In this document: one piece after another, positions 36,582-48,114 of the stretch
Layout of the letters: each line of letters opens with the position of its first letter
Position numbering within the stretch: the first letter of the stretch is position 1
Source: Cerrena zonata
Taxonomy: Eukaryota > Basidiomycota > Agaricomycetes > Polyporales > Cerrenaceae
Assembly (NCBI GenBank): GCA_038087015.1
Contig: JASBNA010000012.1
Location: 620,001-684,000, forward strand
Reading direction: 5' to 3'
Length of the DNA: 64,000 bases
Program-made: the position numbers and the translations under genes
Notes under the pieces: model-generated
Seen by the model: the letters and a program-made list of their open reading frames with translations, nothing else
What the model was told of the DNA's origin: nothing
Database searches by the model: none

Positions 36582-38174
36582 CTACCTCAACAACCCCATA
36601 CTCCTCAACTCCTCACAAGCCGGTATCGGCTCAGCTTCAATCTTCCTAACCTTCTCCCAATCCGTCCCAATCCCAAACAACCCCACCTCTCTATCCTTCC
36701 TCCTCTCCTTCATATCCACACCCGTCTGACACTGCGAATAAAGCTGTTGCTTATACACCCTCTCGATATTCCCTTCAAACTTCTTCAACTCCGGGCCTGA
36801 CCTCTTCTCATTCCGGGCTAGTTCAGCTGCTATAGGGATGGCCTGAGAATTCTGCGGCATTGACGTGGTATTTCACGCCGAGACCTTCTGTCCGTCGTTC
36901 GACGTTGTAGAGAGAGGTCGGGTTGAATGAGAATCGGGGGTCGGGTGTGATTGGGGAGGAGAAGAGACTGGGGAGAGCGTTGAGGAGAGAGAAGGCAAGG
37001 AGGAGGAAGAGAGGGACGAGTTGGACGAGGATCGAGCGAGGTTCGGCGTTTTCCCGGGCTTGACCTTGGTTATGGTTATGGTGTGTCCGTACACGAGTAG
37101 CACGGAATCCACCAGGTCCAAACGATGTCGTAAATACTGCTTAACGAGAATCATAAGTAACCTGTTATTATTATTATTACTTCCACTATCGTGGGGGAAC
37201 TCACCGGGACCTCCACCGAACCCACCTCCCATCGGACCTGAACCACCAAAGAACATATTAAACAAATCTTCAGGACTGAGTTCACCATCAAATCCACCAC
37301 CGAACGGTCCTGAAGCGAATGTAGGACCGGCACGACCACTTGACGACGGTGATGATGACATCCCGCTGAACCGGGATTCTGGATCTGACCCATGTCTGTC
37401 ATAGATTGCTCGTTTTTGAGAATCCGAGAGGACTTGGAAGGCTTTGGAGACCACTGTAAATTGGAGATGGGATGGGGCAATGATGAGATAATTTCGTTGG
37501 AGTGACAAGGGAGAAAACTAACTCTTGAATGCCTCGTCTGCACCGGGAGCTCCGTTCTTGTCTGGGTGTAATGACAATGCCAACTATCCATAGAAAGAGG
37601 AACATAAGTATACATATTCCTTCACATATACCAAATAACTTCAAAGGGTTAATTATCATGAGAAACGTACCTTCCTATACGCCTTCTTAACATCTGCCTC
37701 CTCACAATCCCTCTTCAACGACAAGATCTCATAATACTCCGTAACCTTACACGACCGTATCCTCTTCACCACCGCAGCCTGTTCCGGTGTATATTCCCTC
37801 TTCTTCTGCTCTCCCGCACCAGAAGAAGAAGACGAAGCCTTGGCAGACCCATTGGCTTGTGACGTCGATGCCGATGACGAATGACCCGGACGCTGTCTCG
37901 CGCCAGACGCACTCGGATGAGTTTCCGTCGACGACGAACCACCAGTAGGTTGTGAGCTAGATGCTGTCGAGTCACCACCACTTGGACCTGAAGATGACGA
38001 AGAAGAGGATTCAATCTCGGACTCGATAAGTTCGAGCAGTTTCGTTCCTTCCGGTGTGGAGAACAAGTTTATTGATTTTTGACAGAATCGGAGAGCTGAG
38101 GGGAAGTTTCCTGCGTTTCGGTGCTTTTGGGCGATTGAGAGACATTTGATTGCTTCGTCTTTGTTGCTTTCCAT
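36582..38174 (-). CDS. ER J-domain protein, DNAJB12/B14 type (frameshifted)
   Basis: Hsp40 co-chaperone of the tail-anchored ER type, recruiting Hsp70 for membrane-protein quality control. Order: MESNKDEAIKCLSIAQKHRN with GNFPSALRFCQKSINLF (the N-terminal helical segment of this subfamily), a long Ser-rich linker, the J domain EYYEILSLKRDCEEADVKKA, LALSLHPDKNGAPGADEAFK (HPD intact), VLSDSQKRAIYDRHGSDP, and a Gly/Phe-rich region (GGGFDGELSPEDLFNMFFGG). A single TM segment (LVPLFLLLAFSLLNALPSLF) and the C-terminal domain (PDPRFSFNPT, GVKYHVNAAEFSGHP) follow. There the frame meets TGA; one base later the family sequence resumes (IAAELARNE to EELRSMGLLR, stop at 36582). Three introns were identified. 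Either a sequence error, a real +1 break, or ribosomal frameshifting at CCC-T. Confidence 0.82.
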
Positions 38175-38814
38175 GGTTTGGACAAGGGTTCGAGAGATCT
38201 GAGACCGAGGCGAAATGAAATGAACTTTAGTCTCTAGGTTGCTTTGTCACTTTGTGAGTTGCTTGAGAACCTTTGAAGTACTGAAACCCAAAGGAATGGC
38301 CTGAAAGTTTCGTCACTAGTGAGCCGAGTTAGCTCGGGAACAGAGAGAGTAATCGAGGAGTAAGATGGGGAGACTGTGAGCTCACCGGAGTGAGATGAGA
38401 CGTGGAAGCGTGGTCAACAGCGAATCAATGATGTCTTTCCTAATACAGCATACAGATGCGATATTATCCTATTATGTAGTATATACAACATCATGTATTC
38501 ATGTTGGCGCCCATGTTATATTCTTTGTTATACAAGCAAAGATGTGACTGTATGCTAACGTTCAGCATCGCCATATCTCGTTACGATTTACTCCAGTCTC
38601 CAAACCAAATATAAAAGCCTTATGTAGACCAGCGACCACGGATAAACGCTATCGGCACCGCAAATGTAGTCAACTTCCGACATGCATGACCAATACTATA
38701 TTTATGTCATACACCTCCCAGATTCAGCATTCTCAAGCACTCACCTCTTCCTTCCCTCGGTCGACGGTGTCACTGCCCTAACATCTGTGGACTCTGGGTC
38801 TGCAGGCTTCATCC
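38175..38814. promoter_or_regulatory. Divergent promoter J-protein / HRT3
   Basis: 640 bases between divergent starts. A GTCTGCAG-like acceptor just upstream of 38815 hints at an intron in the HRT3 leader, but this is weak. No other motif recognised. Confidence 0.4.
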
Positions 38815-40480
38815 ATGCAGTCTGCTCCGCCACGAGAAGACCTCCAGGAGCAACTTGCTCGATTTCGAGAGGAATGGAAAGCCGAAGTCGAACGAGTGAA
38901 AGCTCAAAAGACTGAGCATACCTCCGATGGTCCTCCAAGCCCGACACAGGAGAAGTCAAAAGTGACTTTGAAAGCTGATGATACAGGTTCCCAGAATCCT
39001 CCAGCTCCGACTACGACCAACGTCGACCTTCCATCTCAGCTCACCTCCGAGCTACTGTCAACCCCGTTCTTCTCACTCCCAAACAGCGTCAGGCGGCTGA
39101 AGTATATACTCAAGCTGTCTCTCTCGAGCAGAGAGGTGATCATGCAGGTGCTACGGAACTATACAGGAAGGCATTCAGGATGGAAGACCACGTCGACGGG
39201 ATCTATCGAATGCTCGAATTGAGGCAGGAACTTCCCGCTGACCCCCCTACTACTGCAACCACAGTCACCATCGAAGGCCACGGGAAACACGCAAGAAGGG
39301 ACTCGCATAGTCACCACACATCCGTCCCCCACCCTCACAGACCAGATGTCCACCATTTGATCGATGGTCTTCGACACCTCGAACTTAATCGGAATCGTAA
39401 GGCTCCGCATATCCTCTTGTATCCTCTCATTGCAGAATGGTCTACCCCCTTGGAGTTCCTTCCTGAAGATGAGGCCGAGTCAATACCGATCTCGAAGTTC
39501 CCTGACGAGTTGTTGTTGTATGTCCTGCAGTTCTTGGATGTGTGGGCGTTGGAGCGGTTTGCGTTGGTGAATCGGAAAGCGAGGATTGTCACGCTTGATT
39601 CAGGCTTATGGAGGTTTGTGGATTTTTGTTTTCCTGTAAGAAGTTCTGGAAACTGATGGAATTGTGGAATAGGACGTTTGTTGAAGAATTATATATTCCG
39701 CCACAAATAACTTATGACGAAGAGATCGACGATCTTCTAGAAGAGTATGTGCACGATTATAGGAGGGTGTATATCGAGCACCCGAGAATACGCTTAGATG
39801 GGGTTTATATTGCCGTGTGTCATTATATGTGCGTACATTCTCGTAGAAAATATATTTCGTTTGACTTAGATGGTATTGAACTCTGTAGACGCAATGGGCT
39901 GAGCGAAAACGCCTGGGTTCATGTAGGTTCCTAGGTCTTATTCATACTCGGTCATGCTAAACGCCACAACCCTTCAGATCAGTCATCTCGTCACGTACAA
40001 CAGATACCTGTGAGTTCAATATATCCCGTTATACCAATCATATTACTCACAAATAGTACCTAGGCGATTCTACCCTGATGGCACGGTCTTGTCATTACTA
40101 GCCGGAGAGGAGCACCCTCCTCAACAAATCATCCCGCTCCTCAAACCCACCCTCAAGCAAAAGGTAAGAACTACCTATAACAAACAACCCTGAAATACTC
40201 ATCCTTGAACCCTCAGGGCTTCTTCATCGGCGAATGGCGACTCGAGGGCACGACAGTCTACATCACCTCACTCACAGATCCTACTGGTCTGACATCTTCC
40301 TCCTCACGATACACATTCCAGATGACATTGGAGTTACGATCGCGGCCGACGTTGGGACGATGGAATCGGTTGGACATGAAGGGGTATGATTCGGTGAATG
40401 TAGAGACAGGGGAAGCCACGCCGGTGTCGTTGAAGCATGATAGACCGTTCTGGTTCTCGAAGGTTAGAAGCTACGGATGA
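38815..40480 (+). CDS. HRT3: F-box protein, HRT3/Pof7 type (full-length copy)
   Basis: Substrate adaptor of an SCF ubiquitin ligase, orthologous in layout to yeast Hrt3 and fission-yeast Pof7. Seven exons: 38815-38986, 39040-39613, 39673-39828, 39889-39922, 39978-40009, 40064-40163 and 40217-40480, summing to 443 codons plus stop. Order: N-terminal charged helix (LARFREEWKAEVERVKAQ), a TPR/MIT-like helical hairpin (QAAEVYTQAVSLEQRGDHAG, LYRKAFRMEDHVDGIYRM), F-box (FPDELLLYVLQFLDVWALER), DDLLEEYVHDYRRVYIEHPR, IRLDGVYIAVCHY, YLRFYPDGTVLSLLAGEEHP, and the C-terminal lipocalin-like domain (GFFIGEWRLEGTTVYITSLT, GRWNRLDMKGYDSVNVETGE). The first intron has a weak GTTCCC donor; without it the frame would shift before the TPR-like part. 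From 39184 on it is duplicated at 54878. Confidence 0.85.
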
Positions 40481-41264
40481 TGGATTGACGTCAGACATAG
40501 GGAGAAATCTCGGAACTCCCTTCGAAATGCATAAATGGGGTTGTAGCTGAATACTCTGACAGAGCTATATGACACTCGCTGATTTGAAGCACTGCAGATA
40601 GAATTGATACAGATAATTGCAAGTACACGTTTGTTTGCACCTCGCCTTTACTCTCGGAACTCCTTGTCTCCATTTTAGGGTGCTGATAACCTACGGACCT
40701 CTTTCCAGCTGCCAACATCTATCCATTCGATGCACTGCATCATAATCAGGTGCGGATCGTGGACGGAAACTCGGCTCCGTGCCACAATTGTGTTCTCAAG
40801 CTCTCTCAAGACGCGGTGATGGGTGCGTCCGACACGTTTCGACAGAAAACCTGGAAGAGGTGTGGCGGATCGATGTTCGCAGACTTCGATGTGCCGCTCC
40901 CATCTATCTTTAGTGTTGCTGACGCTGCGATAGGTCTGAAGTGAACGACAGCATGGTGTCAAATATGTCCCACATTAGTTTCGTCAAAACTCGGAGGCAG
41001 GAACAACGCAGCTGTGAGGGCAGGGATCATGCCGGATTAGGAAGGCCTAGTACAAGCGAGACGTCGACAAGAGCGTTGAATATGTCCTAGGATAAGGTTA
41101 CTAGTATGGTCTTCGACGTCAAGGAAGATATCTCGAAGACGGAGAGGTACAGTCGAGAAGCAGGATCTGAGATGATCGTAATGAAGTCATGCGCCTACCC
41201 CGCTTTAAAGCGTGTAGCATTGTCCTTACGCGAACCTCACCCCCCGCATGTTATATAACTCGCC
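39184..41264 (+). repeat. Direct duplication, left copy (2.08 kb)
   Basis: Starts inside HRT3 at AAGACCACGTCGACGGGATC and runs through its stop and about 780 bases of downstream DNA to TTATATAACTCGCC. The right copy is 54878-56968, same orientation, with scattered substitutions and small indels only (for example the ACTACTGCAACCACAGTC insertion near 39247-39265). Sequences outside both boundaries are unrelated except at the right-hand gene promoter. Confidence 0.9.
40481..41264. other. Duplicated intergenic DNA (promoter without its gene)
   Basis: The part of the left duplicate that corresponds to the promoter region of the gene at 57081. A 64-codon frame (40750-40944) is also present in the right copy, but both copies are so similar that this is no sign of coding. 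The TTATATAACTCGCC block ends the shared sequence; the downstream gene itself is absent here. Confidence 0.6.
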
Positions 41265-42400
41265 GATCTCCTACCCCACTCACCAACAGCCGCCCGCGTC
41301 CTCTGCCATTTCTTCGGTTTCACGCTCACTCTTGCCCTCTTGTGTCTGCCTATGCTTCCGATGCGCCCCCGTTCGCAAATCCTCTTCCCTGCCAAATCCC
41401 TCCTCTTGGTGGCATCCACTTGCGACTCTTTTCCCGCTAATACCCCTGCACACGGCGCATTTTCTCCCCGTCCCGTCCTTCGCTAAGCAACTATTAGTAC
41501 CTTACCGGGCTCACCATGTCTATCTCGCATCCTCCCTCGGCCGCGTCTCACTGTTGTTCTCTTTCCGTCAACACCGCCGCATCCACCAACAACGAAAAGA
41601 TCCGATGTTGATGCATCACACGCCAGGAAAAGGTTCAGGGAGGGATGAGAAACGAGAATTGCAACTACAGAGTGGATACATGGTACGTGTATCCTGCAGT
41701 GAACTTCCCCTCTTGCGATTTCCTTCACAGTCAGACCCTCATTCGACCTCTCGGTCATCTTCTAGTTCCCTTCTGTATAGTCCCCGTCTCGCTACATCAA
41801 CGCACTCTCGAACGCCCCTCGTCATGCTGCAGACCGACGACACGGTCATATTCTTCCCCTGTCGCGTTTCATCAACCACCTTTGCCTCGTTATGCGAACT
41901 GGGGTACTGCCTGATCAACGAGACATACTCTCGCTTGTCCTCAGATCTCTTCACCAACGCATCTATGGACCATGGACCACTTGGGGTAACAACGAGTGGC
42001 TTGTACGTCTCTCTTCTCTTCTCGCTACCATAGAACGTTCATCCGAGATTCCGTCTCTCTTTCAGAAAACAACCCGCAGTCCCCCATTAAAGATGGTCGT
42101 GACAGCCTCTCTTTTCAAGAATCAAGATCGTCTTCTCGTCTAGCCTGATGTTGTGATGGCTAGACGGTGTTGCTTGTCTATCACAGACAGTCTCATCACA
42201 TAGGACACGACAACGACCTCGACCAGTCCATCAAAACCTTGGTCCATCGCTTACGGACAACAAAGATCGAAATCTCAAACGACTCGCGTAGAGTCGTTGT
42301 ATCGATAGATGCTGTAAATAGAGTAGTGGTACCGAAACATATTATTTTTCGTAGTTTCAGAATGTTACAGAAAGCAAGAAAACGGATGGATGTGTAGAAA
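41265..42400. other. Left end of inserted segment
   Basis: Unique DNA following the left duplicate. A 261-codon open frame (41248-42033, plus) is proline/serine-rich and begins inside the duplicated block; it matches no family I know and has a C-rich composition that favours long frames. No confident gene. Confidence 0.35.
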
Positions 42401-42678
42401 GAAAACGTACAAATGAACCGACACAGACCGTCCATGGCTTTATCAGTCAGTCTATGGACATGCGGGAAACATCATCCATTTCGAAAGGGTTGGATCCCTC
42501 GCGACCCGAATTGAGATCGTCGGTCTATAGCGTAGTTGACGAGAATGCCGTACTCCATGAAACGAGTTGAGTCAACCGGTATCGTCATTCGACATGAATG
42601 CCATAGTAGTTGTCTAGAATCCGGAATGAGATGTAAAGAGAGAGGAGGGACGCCTCGACAAGAGGAATCCTCCACTCC

Positions 42679-42685
42679 CTTTATA
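42679..42685 (-). promoter_or_regulatory. TATA module 1 of the array
   Basis: Minus-strand TATAAAG followed by GGAGTGGAGGATTCC and CTTGTCGAGGCGTCC. The same context recurs at three other sites in the array. Confidence 0.5.
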
Positions 42686-43022
42686 CCCCATCCCCTCTCC
42701 CCAAGAAACCTGTTTCTGAACCCTTCGGTTGGGCTGTGACTGATATGAAGGGTGATGTGGGGAGGTTCGGGGAGTAATGCATTTGGAGGCTTCGAGCGAT
42801 ATGGGGAGGATGATCGTAGACACGGCGCTCCGTTCCTAGTCGTTTTTTCCAAGTCTCGAAAACTCGACGCGAGGAGAAGGCTTGAAGGCGGCCGGTCTTG
42901 AGTGTTGGGTGTTTTGAAAGGGGTGGGATGTCGACGATGAGAGAATGCAAATTGAGTGCGCTAGGGAAAGCAACGGGTGAATTGAAATGAATAAAATGAA
43001 GCAGAAAACGCACCATGACAAT

Positions 43023-44506
43023 TCATCTCTCGAGCACATCTCTGAGCATCCCATTACCTCGAGCAGGTCGTGCTGCGCCGCGTGATTCGTTGTGCTTGCT
43101 GAGAGATTCGACGCGGCCGTGTTTCGATTCATGCAGGCGATAGACCGGGAGACGAGAGTGGGACAGGCGGTCTGTCGTTTGCGTACGGTTGGGTAACATC
43201 GGTTGATAGAAGCCGTTAATACTGGATCTCTTTTGGAAGCGAGAATTGGTGGAATAGCGAAGGTTTGAACTGATTTCTGTCTCGAGAACGCTATCGCCAA
43301 CGGTCTTGGAAGACCTGCACAGAGGAGGACAGAGAATACGAAGTCAGTCACAAGCGAAGGAGAGAGAGACAGGCTACTGCTTGTCTCTCGGCTCTCACTA
43401 GATGAAAACAAGTCGAATAAAATAAAACATACCGTGCATAGCTCCCCAACGGACCAACCACTCCCGGAGAAATCTTACAAGAGACGGATAAAGGACCTCT
43501 TTTACCTCTTGAAAGGAAACACGTACCCGATACGAACGTGGCCCGGCACGAAACGAAACAGTTCGTTTCGATGACATGACCGTAGCCCGCTTGCCGAGAC
43601 GACAGATGGGTGTTTGCACCCCTACAGACACTGCTGACTGAATAGAGCATGCGCCTTTGAGTTCCTCTAGATGAAGGAAGATGAAATATGATGAGAAAAT
43701 ATGAATGTGTAAACTGGAAGGATAGACGTACAGAAAGCACGGATGGGCAGTGCTATGTGGACCATCGCAATATTCGCACTCCGTCAAAAACCCGAGTCCG
43801 TTGACGTCTATAGTCGTCTACCATAGAGGAAGACATGTCGACTTCACGTACACCCTCCACCATCGTGGTCGGAGACGATAGTAAGACAGTAGATATTTCA
43901 TATACCTACAAAAAGCTCAGCAAGCTTAGATGAGGGCGCACAGGCTTCGGGTGTGGTTGTATTGATGAGAGGCTGTTTATCCAGCCGAGGTAGAATTCTC
44001 ATGTAAGCAGAGTGTGACGTTGAGAGAAAACCGAAAGATGACGATGGTGGTTGAGGAGAAAGAATGAACGAACACTTTGACGCTTGATCGAAGCTTGATC
44101 GACTCCGAGTTTCTTTAATTTCTTTGCTTCGACAATCTCTTTATGGGGTATACAATTGCAAAGATCGATATCTTCGACTGCAAACCTTTCTTAGGGAACT
44201 GAAATGCAGTGAGTGAGTGATAAAATTTTATTTAGATGAATATTGATATATTACATGAAATAAGAAGTGAAGTCGATGAATACTGCGCCGTCTAAATAAT
44301 CGGAAACACGAATAACGGCGATCGTTGAAATGTAAGATACACAACAACGGTCGAGCAGATGCATTTGATACGACCAAAGGGGGGCGGTCAGGAAAACGAC
44401 ATCTCCAGACGTTTGATGAAAAAAATGCTTGCATCAGGTTTGACGACGCCCGAAAACGTGCTACAAAGTCTGTAACATCGTTTTGGGGTTCACCTGTTTT
44501 CGCCAT
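43023..44506 (-). CDS. Array gene A, unknown multi-exon protein
   Basis: Best-preserved member of the array; family not recognised. Segments that stay open and are shared with the other copies: MAKTGEPQNDVTDFVARF and RPPLVVSNASARPLL (first exon); TTIDVNGLGFLTECEYCDGP then HSTAHPCF, a short Cys/His-rich block, before a GTACGT donor near 43735; GANTHLSSRQAGYGHVIETN then CFVSCRATF; KTVGDSVLETEISSNLRY; and TTDRLSHSRLPVYRLHESKH, GRVESLSKHNESRGAARPAR, ending at TGA 43023-43025. Donors (GTATGT, GTACGT) and acceptors (TCTAG, TGTGCAG) lie between them. The exon chain could not be completed with certainty, and some exons are open in two frames. It may be a functional gene or the youngest pseudogene. 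The proposed start (44506) is tentative. Confidence 0.4.
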
Positions 44507-44627
44507 GAGAAAATAACAAGATACTAAGGCCACGTCGAAAGGCGATAGTAAATAGTATACAAAATTCGATTCGGAGATAGGAAAGGAGAAGGGATGGATG
44601 CCTCGACAAGAGCACCCATCCACTCTC

Positions 44628-44634
44628 TTTATAC
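44628..44634 (-). promoter_or_regulatory. TATA module 2 of the array
   Basis: Minus-strand TATAAAG followed by AGAGTGGATGGGTGCTC and CTTGTCGAGGCATCC, about 120 bases before the proposed start of array gene A. Confidence 0.5.
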
Positions 44635-44949
44635 CTCGCCTTCTCTGCATTCCTCAAAGAATCAATATCGGAGGGGGCCGAGCAACCCAGTTGACTAGGC
44701 ATACTGCCGGTCCCGAGGATGCGTGTGATGAGCACAGAGTAGGTGAGGGAGGATTTGGGCCGTGAGGCGAAATATCGAGGGTGATCGTAGACACGGCGTC
44801 CCATCGTCTGAACTTCCAAGCCGTTTCAGGAATCGAGTCGGTTGGATATTGAGTATTGAAGCGGTAGACCGGGAGTAAGGATGTCGAAGGCGAGCAATGT
44901 GACAAAGGGGGAAAGTAATATGGAGAGCCAAAATTGAATGAATAGTTGG

Positions 44950-45840
44950 GATCTTCGCATCGTGTGTTGAAAGCCGGACAATGTCAGACAGGGGAAGCGA
45001 TGGACGGAATGCGTGCAGTTCGTTTCACTCTACAAAAAAAAGTGAGTGAGGAACGTACCTAAGACATCCTTCACTTTCTTGAGCAAAACCTCCTACACCG
45101 TTGAAAACATCCTTCCGATGATGATACAGGCATTTCATGCTGCAGGATGTAACGCATTGCGCCTGGGGGCGAGTCCTATTGTGGAGGTTGGAAGCGATAG
45201 ACCGGGAGACGGAAACAAACGCGGTCTATTGGTGTAATGTTAGTCAGTCACATTGAAGGAAGGGAGATAAGATAATTATCGCAAATTGGGATCATGAGAC
45301 GACGGCGACAGTCGCATGGAGATAGTTATTCCCCATATTGAGTGGGGAATGAAGGATACTGATCGCAGACAAGAAGTAATAGATGAGAACGTAGCTTCTT
45401 TGTAGATTCTCCCTGCGCCGAGGAGAACGAAGTAATAACCACATACCGTATGTGATTCTTTTCATAATCCCACCACTCCTAAGTAAACCTCCAATACATT
45501 AGCATTTGCTACTGCAAAAAGCCGCTTTGGCCATGGGAGGATGTATATGGCCCCCAGAGTGATTCGCATTATTAAAAAATGGGCGTGGCTGCCATATCCC
45601 TTGTTCGACAATGAAATGACCGGGAGAGCACACCGTCTTAGACTAACCTGCACCGGAAAATGGTGATTCTGCTAGGCGACGGATGGCAGGAGTAAGAGTA
45701 AGAACAAGTAATATTGTGAGATAAATCAATTTGACGTACAGAGAACACGAGCTTGCGCCTGTGATGTGTGACAGTCGGAAGCATAGCTCCGTAGATGTCC
45801 GTCAAAGGGCTCGGCATGTTGATTTTGAATGCACTCCCGT
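44950..45840 (-). repeat. Array spacer segment T, copy 1
   Basis: Segment found again at about 50040-50780, including GCGATAGACCGGGAGAC, CCCATATTGAGTGGGGAATG, AGTAGCTTCTTTGT-type, CCTAAGTAAACCTCCAAT-type and TTGTTCGACAATGAAATGAC blocks. It is missing between modules B and C, which explains the uneven spacing. No conserved reading frame was found. Confidence 0.6.
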
Positions 45841-46049
45841 TTCTATGTCCGTCAGTAGACAGGATGCTCCATTGTTAGTAGTTTTTCTCGATGTGAGGGG
45901 CCGAGAGACGGAGATAGCTCGAAGGCGGCCGGTCTTGAGTGTTTTGGAAAGGACGGAACGTCTACGACGATGAGAGAACGCAAATCAAGTGGAATGGGGA
46001 AGCAATGGGTGAAAAGGAATGGATGAATGAACACAAAAACATACCGCTC

Positions 46050-47599
46050 TATTTTCTATCCCTAGAGCCCATCTCCTAGCATCCCACCACCTCGAGCAGG
46101 TCGTGCTGCACCGTGTGATTCGTTGTGCTTCCTGAGAGATTCAATGCGGCCGCGTTTCAGTTCATGCAGGCGATAGACCGGGAGACGAGAGTAGGACAGG
46201 CGGTCTGCCATTTACGTGCGGTTGGGAAACGGGGGCCATCGCCGAGGTTGAGTGTATTTCGGATGCTAGTTATTGTAGGCTTGGTGGATTGCGAAATTTC
46301 GAACTGATTTTTGCCTCGAAAACGTTATTGCCGACGGTACCAGAAAACCTGCGAAGAGGAGGATAGAGAGATGCAACTTAAGTAACAGACGGGAGAGAGA
46401 GAGAGAGAGAGACAAGCTGATAGTTGTCTGTCGGTTCTTACCAGATGAAACAAGTTAGACGAAATAAAACATACCATGTACAGTTCACCAGAAAACCAAC
46501 CACTCCCTGGTAAGCCCTATCAATATTGCGTAAGTGATTCCCTTTTCGTTTTGTGAAGGGAAACATGTACCCGATGTGAAAGTCCTGGCATGAAATAAAA
46601 CGATTCGTTTCGATGACATGGCCGCAGCCCACTTGCCGAGACGATGGGTGGGTATTTGCACCACTATGGACCTTGACAATTGTACGGATTACGTGCATGT
46701 TGATTTCTGTAGATGGGGGAAGAGAAAATGATTGAGAAAACGTGATGGTGTGACAGGACGTGCAGAAAACACGGGTTAGTAGTGCTATGTGGACCTTCGG
46801 AATACTCACACTGCACCGAAAACCCGAGTGTGGTGATGTCGATAGTCATCTACCATAGACAGGGCATGTCGACTTTCACCTTCGTGCCCGGAGATGATGG
46901 CAAGACAGCAATATGCCCCCAAAAACTCCGCCAGCTTAAATGAGAGTATCGAGGTTTCAATGTAGTTGTATTGATGCGCAATCATTTATCCAGATGAGAT
47001 ATTATTCTCATGTAAGCAGAGAGTGACATTGAGAGAAAAACGAGATGACGGTGGTGGTTGAGAAGAATGAATGAACAGAGTCTTTGACGCTTGATCGACT
47101 CTGAGCTTCATTGCTCCAACACTCCCTTTTGTGTGATACGAATCGCAAATATTATCATCCCTGACCGCGAAACTTTCTTGGAGAATGGAAGCGAGATGAT
47201 TAAGAGATTAAAATTTATTTATGAGTACAATTATATACAAGATGGTAGGTCGATGGGTACTACGGCAATAAATAAAGTCTAAATGGGTGGAAAAGTGAAA
47301 ACGGTGATGGTTGGATCGTAAAGCATACGAGTGAATGGGTTTGATGCAGCCGAAAGGGACAGTGGTGGATATAGCATCTAGGGAGGTTAAATGAACCGAA
47401 GCAAGGGTTTAACAGTGATGAAATATGTCATAAAATCTGCAACATTGGGTCGGGGTTCAGCCGTGTTTGCGAGAAGAAAAGTGTTGTCCAATGCGAATGT
47501 TGAGAGGCAATAGAAAATAGTGGGATAACTTCCAGAGGAAGAGAGGAGAAAAAAGGTTGTGTGCGGAAAGAAAACTTCGAAAAACCCGACAGACACCAT
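46050..47599 (-). pseudogene. Array copy B, decayed
   Basis: Homologous to array gene A over most of its exons. Readable pieces: LANTAEPRPNVADFMTYF; MTIDITTLGFSVQCEYSEGP then HSTTNPCF; GANTHPSSRQVGCGHVIETN then RFISC; DRLSYSRLPVYRLHELKRGR then IESLRKHNESHGAARPARGG. In-frame stops interrupt the last exon (after PNRT) and the first. The donor after NPCFL is GCACGT rather than GTACGT. Upstream it joins directly to module C without the T segment. Confidence 0.5.
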
Positions 47600-47817
47600 G
47601 GCTTTACCAGCCAGTCTATGGATGTGCGGAAAACATCGTCCGTTTCGAGAGGTATGTATCCTTCATGACAAATGAGATTGTCAGCCTATAACAACTCAGA
47701 TCGAGTCGAGTCGACCGGTATCGGCCTTCGATGTGAATGTTGTAGGAGCGATCCAAGATCCAGAATGAGGCGTAAAGAGAGAGGAGGGATGCCTCGACAA
47801 CAGGAATCCTCCACTCC

Positions 47818-47824
47818 CTTTATA
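47818..47824 (-). promoter_or_regulatory. TATA module 3 of the array
   Basis: Minus-strand TATAAAG followed by GGAGTGGAGGATTCC, nearly identical to module 1. Confidence 0.5.
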
Positions 47825-48114
47825 CCCCATCTCCTCTCACCGTTGCTGAGCCCTTTGGTTGGGTTGTGACTGGTAAGAAAGGTGGTGAAATGGGGATTGG
47901 GGAAGTTGAGGGAGTAAATGAATTTGCTAGGCTTCAAGCGAAATGGGAAGGATGATTGTAGACACAGCGCTCCGTTCCTAGCCTTTATTTCGAAGTCTAG
48001 AAGCTTGACGTGAGTACGAGAATGAGAGAGTGCAAATGGAGTGGACTGGAAAAGTGACGGGTGAAGAGAAATGGTTAGATGAACAGGAAAACATACCGCT
48101 ACCATTCATCCCTC

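Noticed and set aside
40750..40944. 64-codon frame conserved between the two duplicates (also 56454-56648)
   Set aside because: The whole 2.1-kb block is nearly identical, so conservation of this frame carries no coding information.
41248..42033. Plus-strand 261-codon frame at the left end of the insertion
   Set aside because: It begins inside the duplicated block, is C-rich and low-complexity, and has no homologous pattern. Kept only as part of the intergenic entry.
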